Positions 26,391 to 34,696 of a stretch of 64,000 nt of DNA are shown one piece after another. A model generated the notes under the pieces. That model searched no databases and was not told the origin of the DNA. It saw only the letters and a program-made list of their open reading frames with translations. A program made the translations under genes and the position numbers. Position 1 is the stretch's first letter; the number at the start of each line of letters is the position of its first letter. Source of the stretch: Candidatus Mediterraneibacter merdipullorum (GTDB taxonomy: Bacteria; Bacillota; Clostridia; Lachnospirales; Lachnospiraceae); assembly GCA_019117125.1 (NCBI GenBank), contig DXAL01000035.1, positions 1 to 64,000 on the forward strand, given 5' to 3'.

Positions 26391-27779
26391 TTAACGTATG
26401 CACAGACTATCTGTCATGACGCAGCGTCTTCTCTTTGTGAATGTGCTTGCGCTTGTCAGACCTTCGCCTGTCCTGCTGGCAATCGTGAATGTACAGAAGC
26501 CTTCTCCTCCGAACCCGAGCGCCGCGTAGGACGGTCCGTTCTTTACGAGGATGGCTGTGTCGATTGCTTTCGCATACTTCGTGATGTTGTCAATGTTCTT
26601 TGAGTGAATATGTGCGGAGTGACGGTTGCCGTGCTCAAGCCATACGGCCTGCTCCACTGCATCGTCAAAGTCCTTCGCCCTTACAACGCCGAGGATGGGC
26701 ATCATAAGCTCTGTGGCGATGAGCGGATGCTCCTTCGGACCCTCAAATGTAATGCATCTGATATTGTCCGGTACGGTGACGCCAATCATGCCGAGCAGCG
26801 TCTTCGCATCGCGTCCGACGCATTTCCTGTTCAGCTTGCCGTCTTTAAGAACGACTGCCGTGAGGGCGTCCTGCTCTTCCTTGGATGCCAGGTAGCATCC
26901 CTGCTCGCTTATCATGTAGTGCATCAGTTCGTCTGCGACAGAATCAACTGCCACGATTTCCTTCTCGGCGATACACGGAAGGTTATTGTCAAATGTACAT
27001 CCGTTCACGATATCCTCAGCCGCCTTGCGGATGTCCGCCGTCTCATCAACAACTGCCGGCGGGTTTCCTGCGCCTGCGCCGATGCCTCTTCTTCCGGAGG
27101 AGAGGACTGCGGTGACGACTCCCGGGCCGCCTGTGGCAGCGATGAGCTGGATGTACGGATGCTTCATCATGATGTTGCTCGTCTCGAGCGTCGGGTGCTC
27201 CACCGTGCATGCGATGTTTTCCGGACCGCCTGCCTCTACGGATGCCTCGTTTACAAGGTTGATGGCGTAGATGGATGTCTTGATGGCAGCCGGATGGGGA
27301 TTGAATACAACCGTATTCCCCGCTGCGAACATGCCGATGGTGTTGCAGAGGACGGTCTCGCTCGGGTTTGTACACGGTGTGATGGCGCCGATGACTCCGA
27401 ACGGTCCCATCTCGATGAGGGTGAGACCTCTGTCTCCCGACCATGCTGTTGTCGTGATGTCCTCCGTTCCCGGAGTCTTCTCAGCGACAAGCTGGTGTTT
27501 CAAAATCTTGTGCCCGACATTTCCCATGCCGGTTTCCTGTACGCCCATGCGCGCCAGGATTTCCGCGTTCTCCATAATCTTTTTCCGGATATTGGAGATT
27601 ACTTTTTCTCTGTGGTCCAGGGACATTCTGGCTACGACTTTCTGAGCCTTCTTTGCCGCCTCGATTGCTTCGTTCATGTCAGTGAAAACGCCGCGGTTTC
27701 CTGTCACGTCTGATGCAATCTGCATCTTTGCCATGACTTCCTGCACGATGTCCTGAACCATCTGTTCATTTACAGACAC
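26391..27779 (-). CDS. CoA-acylating aldehyde dehydrogenase (PduP-like)
   Basis: The 462-residue protein oxidises a short-chain aldehyde to acyl-CoA with NAD+. The first 20 residues (NEQMVQDIVQEVMAKM) form a targeting helix. The core has GVIGAITPCTNPSET, the glycine motif GGPGVVTAVL, and the catalytic Cys in FDNNLPCIAEKE. The C-terminus TFTKRRRCVMTDS matches PduP. It starts at a GTG (27777-27779) preceded by AGGAGGTAATAGA, inside the end of the previous gene (10-base overlap), so it is translationally coupled. Confidence 0.93.
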   Translation of the reverse strand: MSVNEQMVQDIVQEVMAKMQIASDVTGNRGVFTDMNEAIEAAKKAQKVVARMSLDHREKVISNIRKKIMENAEILARMGVQETGMGNVGHKILKHQLVAEKTPGTEDITTTAWSGDRGLTLIEMGPFGVIGAITPCTNPSETVLCNTIGMFAAGNTVVFNPHPAAIKTSIYAINLVNEASVEAGGPENIACTVEHPTLETSNIMMKHPYIQLIAATGGPGVVTAVLSSGRRGIGAGAGNPPAVVDETADIRKAAEDIVNGCTFDNNLPCIAEKEIVAVDSVADELMHYMISEQGCYLASKEEQDALTAVVLKDGKLNRKCVGRDAKTLLGMIGVTVPDNIRCITFEGPKEHPLIATELMMPILGVVRAKDFDDAVEQAVWLEHGNRHSAHIHSKNIDNITKYAKAIDTAILVKNGPSYAALGFGGEGFCTFTIASRTGEGLTSASTFTKRRRCVMTDSLCIR

Positions 27780-28291
27780 TCTATTACCTCCTTAAAGACT
27801 TCCTTTCCGTAAGCCGCAATCTCCGTGTCCTGCTCAGCGGTCCCTCCGCTCACTCCCAGGGCGCCCACGATATGTCCGTCATACTCCAGGACTTCGCCGC
27901 CTCCGAAGATGACGATCTTTCCGCCGTTGGTGAACTGGATGCCGTAGAGGTCTTGCCCCGGCTGGCTCAGCTTCGCGAGCTGCGCGGTGGACATCTTGAG
28001 GCTTGCGGATGTGTAAGTCTTGTTTACTGCGATATCGAAACTGGCTATGAACGCGCCGTCCATGCACTGGACTGCCACCGGTCTCCCGGACTTGTCCGAG
28101 ACGGCAGCCACGATATCGACTCCCATCTCCGACGCTTTCGCCTTTACCTTCTCGATGAGGGCATTGGCAAGCGCCAGCGTCATGCGGTGCTTTTTGCACT
28201 GGCATATGTGGGGAGCCTCTGTGCCTGAGCCAGCCTCTTTCATCTGCTCCAATACGGATTTCACCGCATTGGTGATATCCTGCTCATTCAT
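27770..28291 (-). CDS. PduO C-terminal/GlcG-like (HbpS-type) protein with targeting helix
   Basis: The 173-residue protein has a short N-terminal helix (EQDITNAVKSVLEQMKEA) like other cargo of this operon, then a CQCKKH motif (about 32-37). The rest is a PduO-C/GlcG domain: ALIEKVKAKASEMGVDIVAAVSDKSG split across helix and strand, MDGAFIASFDIAVNKTYTS and GGKIVIFGGG. Family members bind haem or corrinoids or lack a known role. No adenosyltransferase domain is present. It is the second gene of the operon, 11 bases after the aldolase. Confidence 0.82.
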   Translation of the reverse strand: MNEQDITNAVKSVLEQMKEAGSGTEAPHICQCKKHRMTLALANALIEKVKAKASEMGVDIVAAVSDKSGRPVAVQCMDGAFIASFDIAVNKTYTSASLKMSTAQLAKLSQPGQDLYGIQFTNGGKIVIFGGGEVLEYDGHIVGALGVSGGTAEQDTEIAAYGKEVFKEVIECL

Positions 28292-28302
28292 AAGCGGTAC
28301 TC

Positions 28303-29115
28303 CTACATGCCAAGCTGTTCCATAACCTTCTTTGTGATAGAAGCAACAAGGTCAGCGTCAGAGTTTCCTGCCGGAGCTGCTGCGCCTGCAGAGCAGTTTC
28401 CGCCGCATGTGTGGCAGCTCGGTTTGCCTGCTTTCGCGTTCGGGCAGAGGTTCGCCGGGTGTTTGCCCGGAAGACCCATTTTTCTTCTTACTTCGTACAG
28501 AACCTCAACCTGCTCCGGGCTGAACTCCTGCGGTCCGCCCACCTGCATTGTCTGCCATAACAGCTGTGCGTAGAACTCTACGGACTCCATCTTCATGTAT
28601 GCAGCAAGAAGGCTGTCAGAATAGGTCAGCGCGCCGTGGTTCTCAAGGAGAACTGCATCGAAGTGCTCAAGGTACGGCTCAACTGCGTCCGGAATCTCCA
28701 TGGTTCCCGGTGTTCCGTAAGGAGTGATCGGTACACATCCAAGAGCGATAACTGCTTCCGGCATGATGGGCTGTGTCAGCGGAATGCCTGCGATTGCAAA
28801 TGTTGTAGCGTACAGCGGATGAGCATGTACAACTGATTTTACGTCCGGTCTCTTCTGATATACACGCATGTGCATCTTAATCTCGGATGACGGTCTGAAG
28901 CCTTTGTTTGCCTGAAGGACATTCCCGTTCTCATCAACCTTGCAGATGTACTCCGGTGTCATGAATCCCTTGCTGACGCCTGTCGGTGTGCACAGGAACT
29001 CATGGTCGTTGAGCTTTACAGAAAAGTTACCGTCGTTAGCAGCAACCATTCCGCGGTTGTAGACTCTTCTGCCGATTTCGCACATTTCTTTTTTGATTTC
29101 GTATTCGTTTTGCAT
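28303..29115 (-). CDS. Class II aldolase (L-fuculose/L-rhamnulose-phosphate type) with C-terminal targeting helix
   Basis: The 270-residue protein splits a ketose 1-phosphate into dihydroxyacetone phosphate and lactaldehyde. The aldolase fold shows Glu78 and the zinc ligands His97, His99 (VVHAHP) and His160 (LENHGAL), as in FucA. After residue 220 comes a linker with Cys224, Cys234, Cys237 and Cys241, then Ala/Gly residues and a C-terminal helix SDADLVASITKKVMEQLGM that looks like an encapsulation peptide. The ATG at 29115 has AGGAGG 8 bases upstream. It is the first gene of the BMC operon. Fuculose and rhamnulose phosphates cannot be told apart here. Confidence 0.9.
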   Translation of the reverse strand: MQNEYEIKKEMCEIGRRVYNRGMVAANDGNFSVKLNDHEFLCTPTGVSKGFMTPEYICKVDENGNVLQANKGFRPSSEIKMHMRVYQKRPDVKSVVHAHPLYATTFAIAGIPLTQPIMPEAVIALGCVPITPYGTPGTMEIPDAVEPYLEHFDAVLLENHGALTYSDSLLAAYMKMESVEFYAQLLWQTMQVGGPQEFSPEQVEVLYEVRRKMGLPGKHPANLCPNAKAGKPSCHTCGGNCSAGAAAPAGNSDADLVASITKKVMEQLGM

Positions 29116-29134
29116 CTTTTCTCCTCCTTGGACT

Positions 29135-29196
29135 ACAAAACTTTTGTTTTGTGTTGTTTCTTTTTGAATATTACCACACAATCCCACAATAGTCAA
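29135..29196 (-). promoter_or_regulatory. BMC operon promoter with operator-like palindrome
   Basis: On the minus strand TTGACT (29191-29196) and TAATAT (29168-29173) are 17 bases apart. ACAAAAC-TTTT-GTTTTGT (29135-29152), a perfect 18-base palindrome, lies just downstream of the expected start site. Further GTTTTG repeats flank the -35 box. This is a good candidate site for the DeoR-type regulator. No other feature was seen between 29197 and 29452 apart from AT-rich sequence. Confidence 0.75.
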
Positions 29197-29452
29197 CTAG
29201 TTTTGATGTTGGTTTTTATTGGTTTTCCTCCTTTTCATCCAAAATCTTTTTCATAGTACTTCCCGCGTCAAAACAGCCTGTATACCGGGTTTTGTAATCG
29301 TGTATGTGGTCATATTCCGATTTCCTGCAATTTCATTTATTATACTTCATCCGCGCCTCTAAGTCAACGCGAACCAACAGTAATTTTACCCGTATCTCCG
29401 GCATTTTCCACATAAAACCAACGCGCTCCTGTTTGTTTTTTGTGTTTTCGCA

Positions 29453-29481
29453 TTGACACATTCCGGAAAATGTTCCATACT
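29453..29481 (+). promoter_or_regulatory. Promoter of the PHP-domain gene
   Basis: TTGACA (29453-29458), a 17-base spacer and CATACT (29476-29481) precede the plus-strand gene at 29522. The -35 box is a perfect match, and the implied leader is about 35 bases. Confidence 0.72.
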
Positions 29482-29521
29482 GAAAGCAGTGGGATTTTTC
29501 AGGAAAGGAAGGTGTGGTCCG

Positions 29522-30307
29522 ATGGCATATCAGAACAGATACGACACATACGATACGGGATGCGCACCCCGGAACACGGAAGTTCCAACAGAGCGGTACG
29601 AAGCGGACATCCACACCCACACCATCGCCAGCGGGCACGGCTCCGGCGCCACCATCACGGACATGGCAAAAGCCGCAAAAGCGCGGGGTCTGAAGATGCT
29701 CGGCATATCCGACCACGGTCCTGCCACTTTGGGTGGCGGCCGCGTCTCTTATTTCCGCAATCTGAAATACGCTCCGAAAGAGCGGCTCGGGATACGGATG
29801 CTCTACGGGGCAGAGGCGAATATCGTAAATCTGAAGGGGAATCTGGATATAAAGGACGACATTCTGGCGGATTTGGATTTCGTCATCGCCAGCATGCATC
29901 ATCCCACCATCCGCCCCGGTTCGGCACAGGAAAATACTGAGGCATATATCCGCGCCATGAAAAATCCGCATGTCTCTGTCATCGGCCACTGTGATGACGA
30001 GAAGTACCCCGTAGACCCGTTCCGGCTCTTTGCCGCAGCGATGGACAATCACGTGCTGCTGGAAATCAACAACAGTTCCCTGAGCCCGGAAGGCTACCGG
30101 GGCGACACGAAATACACGGACCTGGTCCTTTTGAACCTGTCCGTCCACTTCAACTATCCGGTTCTCTTTTCCAGCGACAGCCACGGAAAGGCGCACGTCG
30201 GCGACTTTACATACGCGGCGGACGCCGCAAGGCTCGCACAGGTTCCCAGGAACCTTATCCTGAACTGCTCGGCGAAAGCGCTGCTCGCCTTCCTCGACGG
30301 GAAATAA
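29522..30307 (+). CDS. PHP-domain phosphatase (YcdX/HisK-like)
   Basis: The 261-residue protein is a PHP-fold metal phosphoesterase: ADIHTHTIASGHGSGATI (first metal motif, about 26-43), GISDHGPA (about 63), YGAEANI, ASMHHPTIRP, IGHCDDEKYPVD and SSDSHGKAHVGDF supply the His/Asp/Glu set for a trinuclear metal site. It could hydrolyse a sugar or histidinol phosphate; no his gene is nearby. The ATG at 29522 has GGAAGG upstream and lies after the predicted promoter. It is divergent from the BMC operon. Confidence 0.87.
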   Translation: MAYQNRYDTYDTGCAPRNTEVPTERYEADIHTHTIASGHGSGATITDMAKAAKARGLKMLGISDHGPATLGGGRVSYFRNLKYAPKERLGIRMLYGAEANIVNLKGNLDIKDDILADLDFVIASMHHPTIRPGSAQENTEAYIRAMKNPHVSVIGHCDDEKYPVDPFRLFAAAMDNHVLLEINNSSLSPEGYRGDTKYTDLVLLNLSVHFNYPVLFSSDSHGKAHVGDFTYAADAARLAQVPRNLILNCSAKALLAFLDGK

Positions 30308-30407
30308 GACAGCTTTCCGGGTTTCTTCGGGTCTTTCCTCCACTTATGGGCAGGCTCACGTGGACTCAGACCTTTTAACCCCCGGCATCATATCATAATA
30401 GAAACGC

Positions 30408-30454
30408 CACCTGCATATACTCAGAATACAAAATGTATATGCAGGTGATTTTTT
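30408..30454 (+). terminator. Perfect 13-bp hairpin with U-tract, abutting the next start codon
   Basis: CACCTGCATATAC (30408-30420) pairs with GTATATGCAGGTG (30435-30447) and is followed by ATTTTTT. The ATG of the DUF6512 gene comes directly after. It fits a terminator for the PHP gene, but its 3' arm also holds the only ribosome-site-like bases (AGGTG) of the next gene. Confidence 0.75.
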
Positions 30455-30967
30455 ATGAAGACAGCGAAAACGTATCTGGTGGCCGGCTTTTTCTTTACGG
30501 CAGTACTCGGGACCCTGGCGCACTTTTTCTATGAATGGTCCGGCGAAAACCCGCTCGCCGGTCTGTTCACCCCGGTCAGCGAATCCACATGGGAGCATAT
30601 GAAGCTCGTATTTTTCCCTGTCCTTCTCTGGTCGTTCTTTCTTCCGCCGCGCCTTGCAGCGGAGCACCCCGCCCTGCGCCCCGCCGTCCTTCTTGGCGGG
30701 ATTGGCGGGACGTTCCTCATCCCGGTCCTCTTCTATACCTGCTCCGGCATCCTCGGCAGAACCGTCACCTGGGTGGATATTGCGATATTTTATATCAGCA
30801 GCGGGGCGGTCTTCCTGTGGACGTGGAAACTGCACCTTTCGGAAACCAGGTCCGCCGTCATCAAAAAAAGAAGAGCAGCTGTTTTTCTTCTGACTGCTCT
30901 TCTCGTTCTGCTCTTTTTCCTGTTTAGCTTCCTGCCGCCGGATATCGGTCTGTTCGCCGCACCGTGA
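30455..30967 (+). CDS. DUF6512-type integral membrane protein
   Basis: The 170-residue protein has about five hydrophobic helices (roughly 7-26, 52-66, 78-98, 107-126 and 144-163). It carries the conserved-looking TPVSESTWEHMKLVFFP stretch (about 39-55), a hallmark of this Firmicute family. Function is unknown. The start codon follows directly on a strong hairpin that contains the only plausible ribosome site, so expression may be regulated or low. Confidence 0.77.
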   Translation: MKTAKTYLVAGFFFTAVLGTLAHFFYEWSGENPLAGLFTPVSESTWEHMKLVFFPVLLWSFFLPPRLAAEHPALRPAVLLGGIGGTFLIPVLFYTCSGILGRTVTWVDIAIFYISSGAVFLWTWKLHLSETRSAVIKKRRAAVFLLTALLVLLFFLFSFLPPDIGLFAAP

Positions 30968-31046
30968 GTCCGGCGGTTCCGCTCCTGTGCCGGTCTCCCG
31001 GCGCGCCTGTCTGAAGCATATCCGGAGCATGTCCAAAAATGCATTC

Positions 31047-31613
31047 TCAGGCGTACGTGTAATAGAGATGCCGTATCCTCTGGTCAATCCCGTATTTTAC
31101 CAGATAGTCTGCCGCCGCCTTCGGCACGTACTGCTGCCAGTCGTCCCCTCTTGCTATCATGGCGCGAAGGCTGGTCCCTGTGATGCCTTTCTCTTCCTTC
31201 GACCGCCTCCAGAGCACTTCCACGTTCAGGTCCATGGATTCAAGGAGATGGTATTTCTCCTCATCCCACGGACTGCAGATGCTCATATAGTGCACCGCGC
31301 CCGCCGGGGCGTACTGGGGCAGGATATCCGGGCTGCTGACCGGGAAGGGGATGATTTCATATTCATCCCGGTTTACGCCGAACTCTTCCAGTGCGCCGCG
31401 TATCATCTCGTAGCGCTCGATATAGGTCAGCGGATTGTCCATCCGGGTCGTCCCGTGTTCGTCCAGCGGCGATGTGGCGGGATACGCCGTGATATCCGGA
31501 TGGGTGATGCCGATATAGAGCGTCCGGCACCGCATCTTCGCCGCGAGCACATATTCCATGTGTTTGAGGTGAAACACCTGGAATCTGCCGTGTATCATAC
31601 CTTTCTCTGTCAT
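31047..31613 (-). CDS. Nicotinamide-nucleotide adenylyltransferase-like protein
   Basis: The 188-residue protein has the nucleotidyltransferase start MIHGRFQVFHLKHMEYV, where FHLKH stands for the HxxH motif. The C-terminal ITGTSLRAMI replaces ISSTxxR. It resembles archaeal-type NadM enzymes, which join ATP and NMN to make NAD+. A cytidylyltransferase-type substrate is possible. The ATG at 31613 has GGGAGTGGGA upstream. An upstream in-frame stretch is Arg/Lys-rich and runs into the flavodoxin gene end. It lies 55 bases after the flavodoxin gene. Confidence 0.77.
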   Translation of the reverse strand: MTEKGMIHGRFQVFHLKHMEYVLAAKMRCRTLYIGITHPDITAYPATSPLDEHGTTRMDNPLTYIERYEMIRGALEEFGVNRDEYEIIPFPVSSPDILPQYAPAGAVHYMSICSPWDEEKYHLLESMDLNVEVLWRRSKEEKGITGTSLRAMIARGDDWQQYVPKAAADYLVKYGIDQRIRHLYYTYA

Positions 31614-31668
31614 ATCTTCCCACTCCCTTTCCGCTGTCATTTCCTTTGCTGCCGCTTCTGTTCTTTCC

Positions 31669-32214
31669 TCACTTCTGCGCTGCCGCCTTGTCCCAGGCTT
31701 CTGCCGCCGCTCTTTGAAGCCCCTCGATATCGCTCTCATCCGGATGTGCCAGCGCGCGGTCATAATTGTCCAGCATCGCCTTCACCTTTGCATCCTGCGG
31801 GTTTTCCTCCAGCATGGCTGCGTACCGTTTCCGCACGCTCTCCGGCATCTTCCCCTGGCACATGTACGTCCCGGCGATGCGGCACCCTTCACCCAGATGC
31901 GCTGACACCCGAGAAAGTATCTGCGAAAAATATGCATCCGAACCGCCGAAGCCCGCCGTGCCGAACAGGAACACGTCCTGCCCCTCCAGGCTTTCCATAT
32001 AGGACGCCACCGCTTCACTGCACGTCCCCTTGTCCGTCCAGAAGCCGATGAAGCGGAACACCGCCTCTTTTGCATCGTCCCCGCTTTTCCCGGATGCCTT
32101 CTCCGCCGGCGTCCCGAAGCAGACGCAGTCCGCTTCTCCAAGCATCCTGCGTATCGCCTCAGCCAGCATCCGGGTGTTTCCCGTAATGCTCTCAAATATC
32201 ACTTCATATTTCAT
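31669..32214 (-). CDS. Flavodoxin-family protein
   Basis: The 181-residue protein begins MKYEVIFESITGNTRMLAEAI, with the FMN phosphate loop SITGNTR (about 9-15). FGTAGFGGSDAYF follows as the flavin-ring loop (about 83). The C-terminal third is helical and charged. Such proteins shuttle electrons for reductases. Flavodoxins of this kind occasionally accompany bilirubin reductase, but no reductase is present here. The start overlaps the Nudix gene stop by four bases. Confidence 0.82.
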   Translation of the reverse strand: MKYEVIFESITGNTRMLAEAIRRMLGEADCVCFGTPAEKASGKSGDDAKEAVFRFIGFWTDKGTCSEAVASYMESLEGQDVFLFGTAGFGGSDAYFSQILSRVSAHLGEGCRIAGTYMCQGKMPESVRKRYAAMLEENPQDAKVKAMLDNYDRALAHPDESDIEGLQRAAAEAWDKAAAQK

Positions 32215-32795
32215 GTCCGCTCATCTGCTCCTTTCCGCATGGTCATGTGTGCTCCGCCTGATTCCGGCGATTCTCCGCCCGGTTCCGGCAGTTTTCCGTC
32301 CGGTTCCGGAGATTCCCTGTACCGTTCCAGCGGTTTCCCGTCCAGCGCGGCATACCGCAGGACCCCCTCCCTGTCATAGACGAGTTTCAGGGAGAAGAAG
32401 CTCCGCCCCTCATCCAGCAGGCGGAAAAATATCTTATCGCCCTCCCAGAGGTCCAGTGAAAGGACCGCCTGTTTATCCACCCACTCCAGCTCGCCCTCAT
32501 CGCACTCGACGGGGTCGCCGGTGAATCCGTCCGCCGTGTACAGCGACATATATTCTACGGTATCCTCGCCGTACACAAAGGTCACGATGCCCCGGTACTG
32601 CCAGGAGGTCAGCGTATACCCGGTCTCTTCTTTCACTTCCCGCAGGAGACATTCCTCCGGGCTCTCGCCGTGCTCGAAATGTCCGCCAACCCCAATCCAT
32701 TTGTCCTTGTTCACATCATTCTTCTTGACCGTGCGGTGCAGCATCAGATACTTCCCGTCACGTTCGATATAGCACAGCGTGCTCCACTGTTCCAT
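32211..32795 (-). CDS. Nudix hydrolase (MutT-like)
   Basis: The 194-residue protein has an intact Nudix box, GGHFEHGESPEECLLREV and EETGY (about 37-60). This Mg-dependent motif cleaves nucleoside diphosphates linked to another group. The N-terminus TLCYIERDGKYLMLHRTVK and the region around VEYMSLYTADGF resemble 8-oxo-dGTP diphosphatases. The last 30 residues are a low-complexity tail of repeated SPEPDGK/PEPGGE units. It forms a three-gene run with the flavodoxin and adenylyltransferase-like genes. Confidence 0.9.
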   Translation of the reverse strand: MEQWSTLCYIERDGKYLMLHRTVKKNDVNKDKWIGVGGHFEHGESPEECLLREVKEETGYTLTSWQYRGIVTFVYGEDTVEYMSLYTADGFTGDPVECDEGELEWVDKQAVLSLDLWEGDKIFFRLLDEGRSFFSLKLVYDREGVLRYAALDGKPLERYRESPEPDGKLPEPGGESPESGGAHMTMRKGADERT

Positions 32796-32827
32796 TTCGG
32801 TCCGCCTCCTGTCTCTGTTTTCCTGCG

Positions 32828-32902
32828 GCTATGCGCTCTCCCGTACAGGATATGCGCCCTGCTCCCGGCAGGATATGCCCCCTGCAGCTATGCGCTCTCC
32901 CG
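32828..32902. repeat. Short imperfect tandem duplication at the end of the ABC exporter gene
   Basis: GCTATGCGCTCTCCCG occurs at 32828-32843 and again at 32887-32902 (period 59), where it encodes the last codons of the ABC protein. CAGGATATGC plus CCCTGC is also doubled in between. It looks like a local slippage duplication in the 92-base gap before the Nudix gene. Confidence 0.6.
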
Positions 32903-34696
32903 GGCGGAGTGGGCGAACTGGCTCTCATACAGATGCCGGTAGAATCCGCCCTGCGCCAGCAGGCTCTCGTGGTCTCCCTGTTCGACGATGCGCCCGTCCT
33001 TCATCACAAGTATCACGTCCGCCTCCCGTATCGTGGAGAGACGGTGGGCAACGATAAATGTGGTGCGCCCTTCCATCAGCTTTGCAAATGCATCCTGTAT
33101 CTTCAGCTCGGTCCGTGTGTCGATGGAGGACGTCGCCTCGTCGAGGATGAGCATGGGCGGTCTGCACAGCATCACCCGGGCGATGCAGAGCAGCTGCTTC
33201 TGCCCCTGGGAAAGCCCGTTCCCGTCTTCCGTAATCCAGGTGTCATACCCGTCCGGCAGACGTTTGATATAACTGTGGATGTGGGAGGCTCTTGCCGCCG
33301 CCTCCACTTCTTCGTCCGATGCGTCCGGACGCCCCATGGTGATATTGTCCCGGATGGTCCCGGTCTTCAGCCACGTATCCTGGAGCACCATGCCGTATCC
33401 CGCCCGCAGGCTTCTGCGGGTCATCCTGCGGATATCGGTGTGCTCCACCGCTATCGAGCCTGCGTCCACATCGTAGAACCGCATCAGCAGGTTGATGAGT
33501 GTTGTCTTGCCGCAGCCTGTTGGACCGACGATGGCAATCTTCTGACCCGGCCGGACCGTCAGATTGAAATCCCGGATGAGGTCCTGCTCCGGCACATAGG
33601 AGAAGCAGACCCCCTCCGCCGACACATTGCCCCGGACCTCCTTTAATTCCATGGCATCTCCGTCTTCCGGCGCCTGGGGTTCCTCTTCGATGAGGTCGAA
33701 GATGCGCCGGGCGCACGCCACTGCATTCTGAAACTCCGTCACCACTCCGGATATCTCATTGAACGGCTTGGTGTACTGGTTGGCATAGCTCAGGAAACTG
33801 GAGAGCTGCCCCACCGAGAGAGAGCCGTTTACAACCGCGAAGGCTCCCGCGATGCCCACCCCGGTATAGACCAGGCTGTTGACGAACCGCGTGGACGGAT
33901 TGGTGATGGAGGAGAAAAAGGTCGCCTTCAGATAGGCTTTCCCCAGCCGTCTGTTGATATCGTCGAACTGTTCGGTCACAGCTTTCCCCCTGCCAAATGC
34001 CTGCACCACTTTCTGATTCCCAATCATCTCGTCCACAAGCCCGGTCTGCTCCCCCCGTATCTCCGACTGGAGGCGGAACATGGAAAAGGTCCTTTTTGCG
34101 ATAAAATTCGCCACCAGGAACGAGACCGGCGTGATGAGCACGACCACAAAGGTAATCTTGACATTGACCGACAGCATGAATCCAAAGGTCCCGATGATTG
34201 TCGCCACCCCGGTGAAAAGCTGGGTGAACCCCATCAGAAGACCGTCCGCGAACTGGTCCACATCCGAAATCACGCGGCTGACGACTTCCCCGTACGGATG
34301 TCCGTCGATATATTTCAGAGGCAGTATCTCAATCTTCCGGAAGGCTTCGTTTCGGATGTCCTGCACCACCTGGTATGTCATTTTGTTGTTGCACACGTTC
34401 ATCAGCCACTGGGCGAGCGCCGTGATGAGCGTACATATCCCAATCCGGACCATCACCCGGACCGCTCCCTGGATATCCACATTTCCCGCGCCCACGATGT
34501 GGTCCACCGCGACTCCGGTGAGCTTCGGGATATAGAGTGTGAGGGCGACGGAGACTGCTGCCAGGAACAGGGAGAACACGACGAATATCCGGTACCTGCC
34601 CAGATGCCGGAATACTTTTTTCAGCGTCTCGCCCTGCCGGGCTTTCCCGGTCCCGGACGATGCAGCGGATTTCTTTGTTTGATTCTTATCAGCCAT
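32888..34696 (-). CDS. ABC exporter half-transporter, catalytically standard subunit
   Basis: The 602-residue protein has six membrane helices (about 30-330) and an ATPase domain with Walker A GPTGCGKTTL (about 393-402), signature LSQGQKQLL (about 497) and Walker B MLILDEATSS with the catalytic Glu. It pairs with the product of the upstream gene, whose Walker B has Asp instead. This is the pattern of heterodimeric multidrug or lipid exporters such as LmrCD. Its start overlaps the partner gene by eight bases. The substrate is unknown. Confidence 0.92.
   Translation of the reverse strand: MADKNQTKKSAASSGTGKARQGETLKKVFRHLGRYRIFVVFSLFLAAVSVALTLYIPKLTGVAVDHIVGAGNVDIQGAVRVMVRIGICTLITALAQWLMNVCNNKMTYQVVQDIRNEAFRKIEILPLKYIDGHPYGEVVSRVISDVDQFADGLLMGFTQLFTGVATIIGTFGFMLSVNVKITFVVVLITPVSFLVANFIAKRTFSMFRLQSEIRGEQTGLVDEMIGNQKVVQAFGRGKAVTEQFDDINRRLGKAYLKATFFSSITNPSTRFVNSLVYTGVGIAGAFAVVNGSLSVGQLSSFLSYANQYTKPFNEISGVVTEFQNAVACARRIFDLIEEEPQAPEDGDAMELKEVRGNVSAEGVCFSYVPEQDLIRDFNLTVRPGQKIAIVGPTGCGKTTLINLLMRFYDVDAGSIAVEHTDIRRMTRRSLRAGYGMVLQDTWLKTGTIRDNITMGRPDASDEEVEAAARASHIHSYIKRLPDGYDTWITEDGNGLSQGQKQLLCIARVMLCRPPMLILDEATSSIDTRTELKIQDAFAKLMEGRTTFIVAHRLSTIREADVILVMKDGRIVEQGDHESLLAQGGFYRHLYESQFAHSARESA

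Noticed and set aside
29290-29310. A catabolite-response (CcpA) site upstream of the aldolase, TGTAATCGTG.
   Set aside because: Only the left half matches the consensus; the right half has three mismatches.
31669-32214. Flavodoxin as BilS of a bilirubin-reductase operon.
   Set aside because: No reductase (bilR) or regulator (bilQ) gene adjoins it; neighbours are a Nudix hydrolase and an NMN-adenylyltransferase-like gene.
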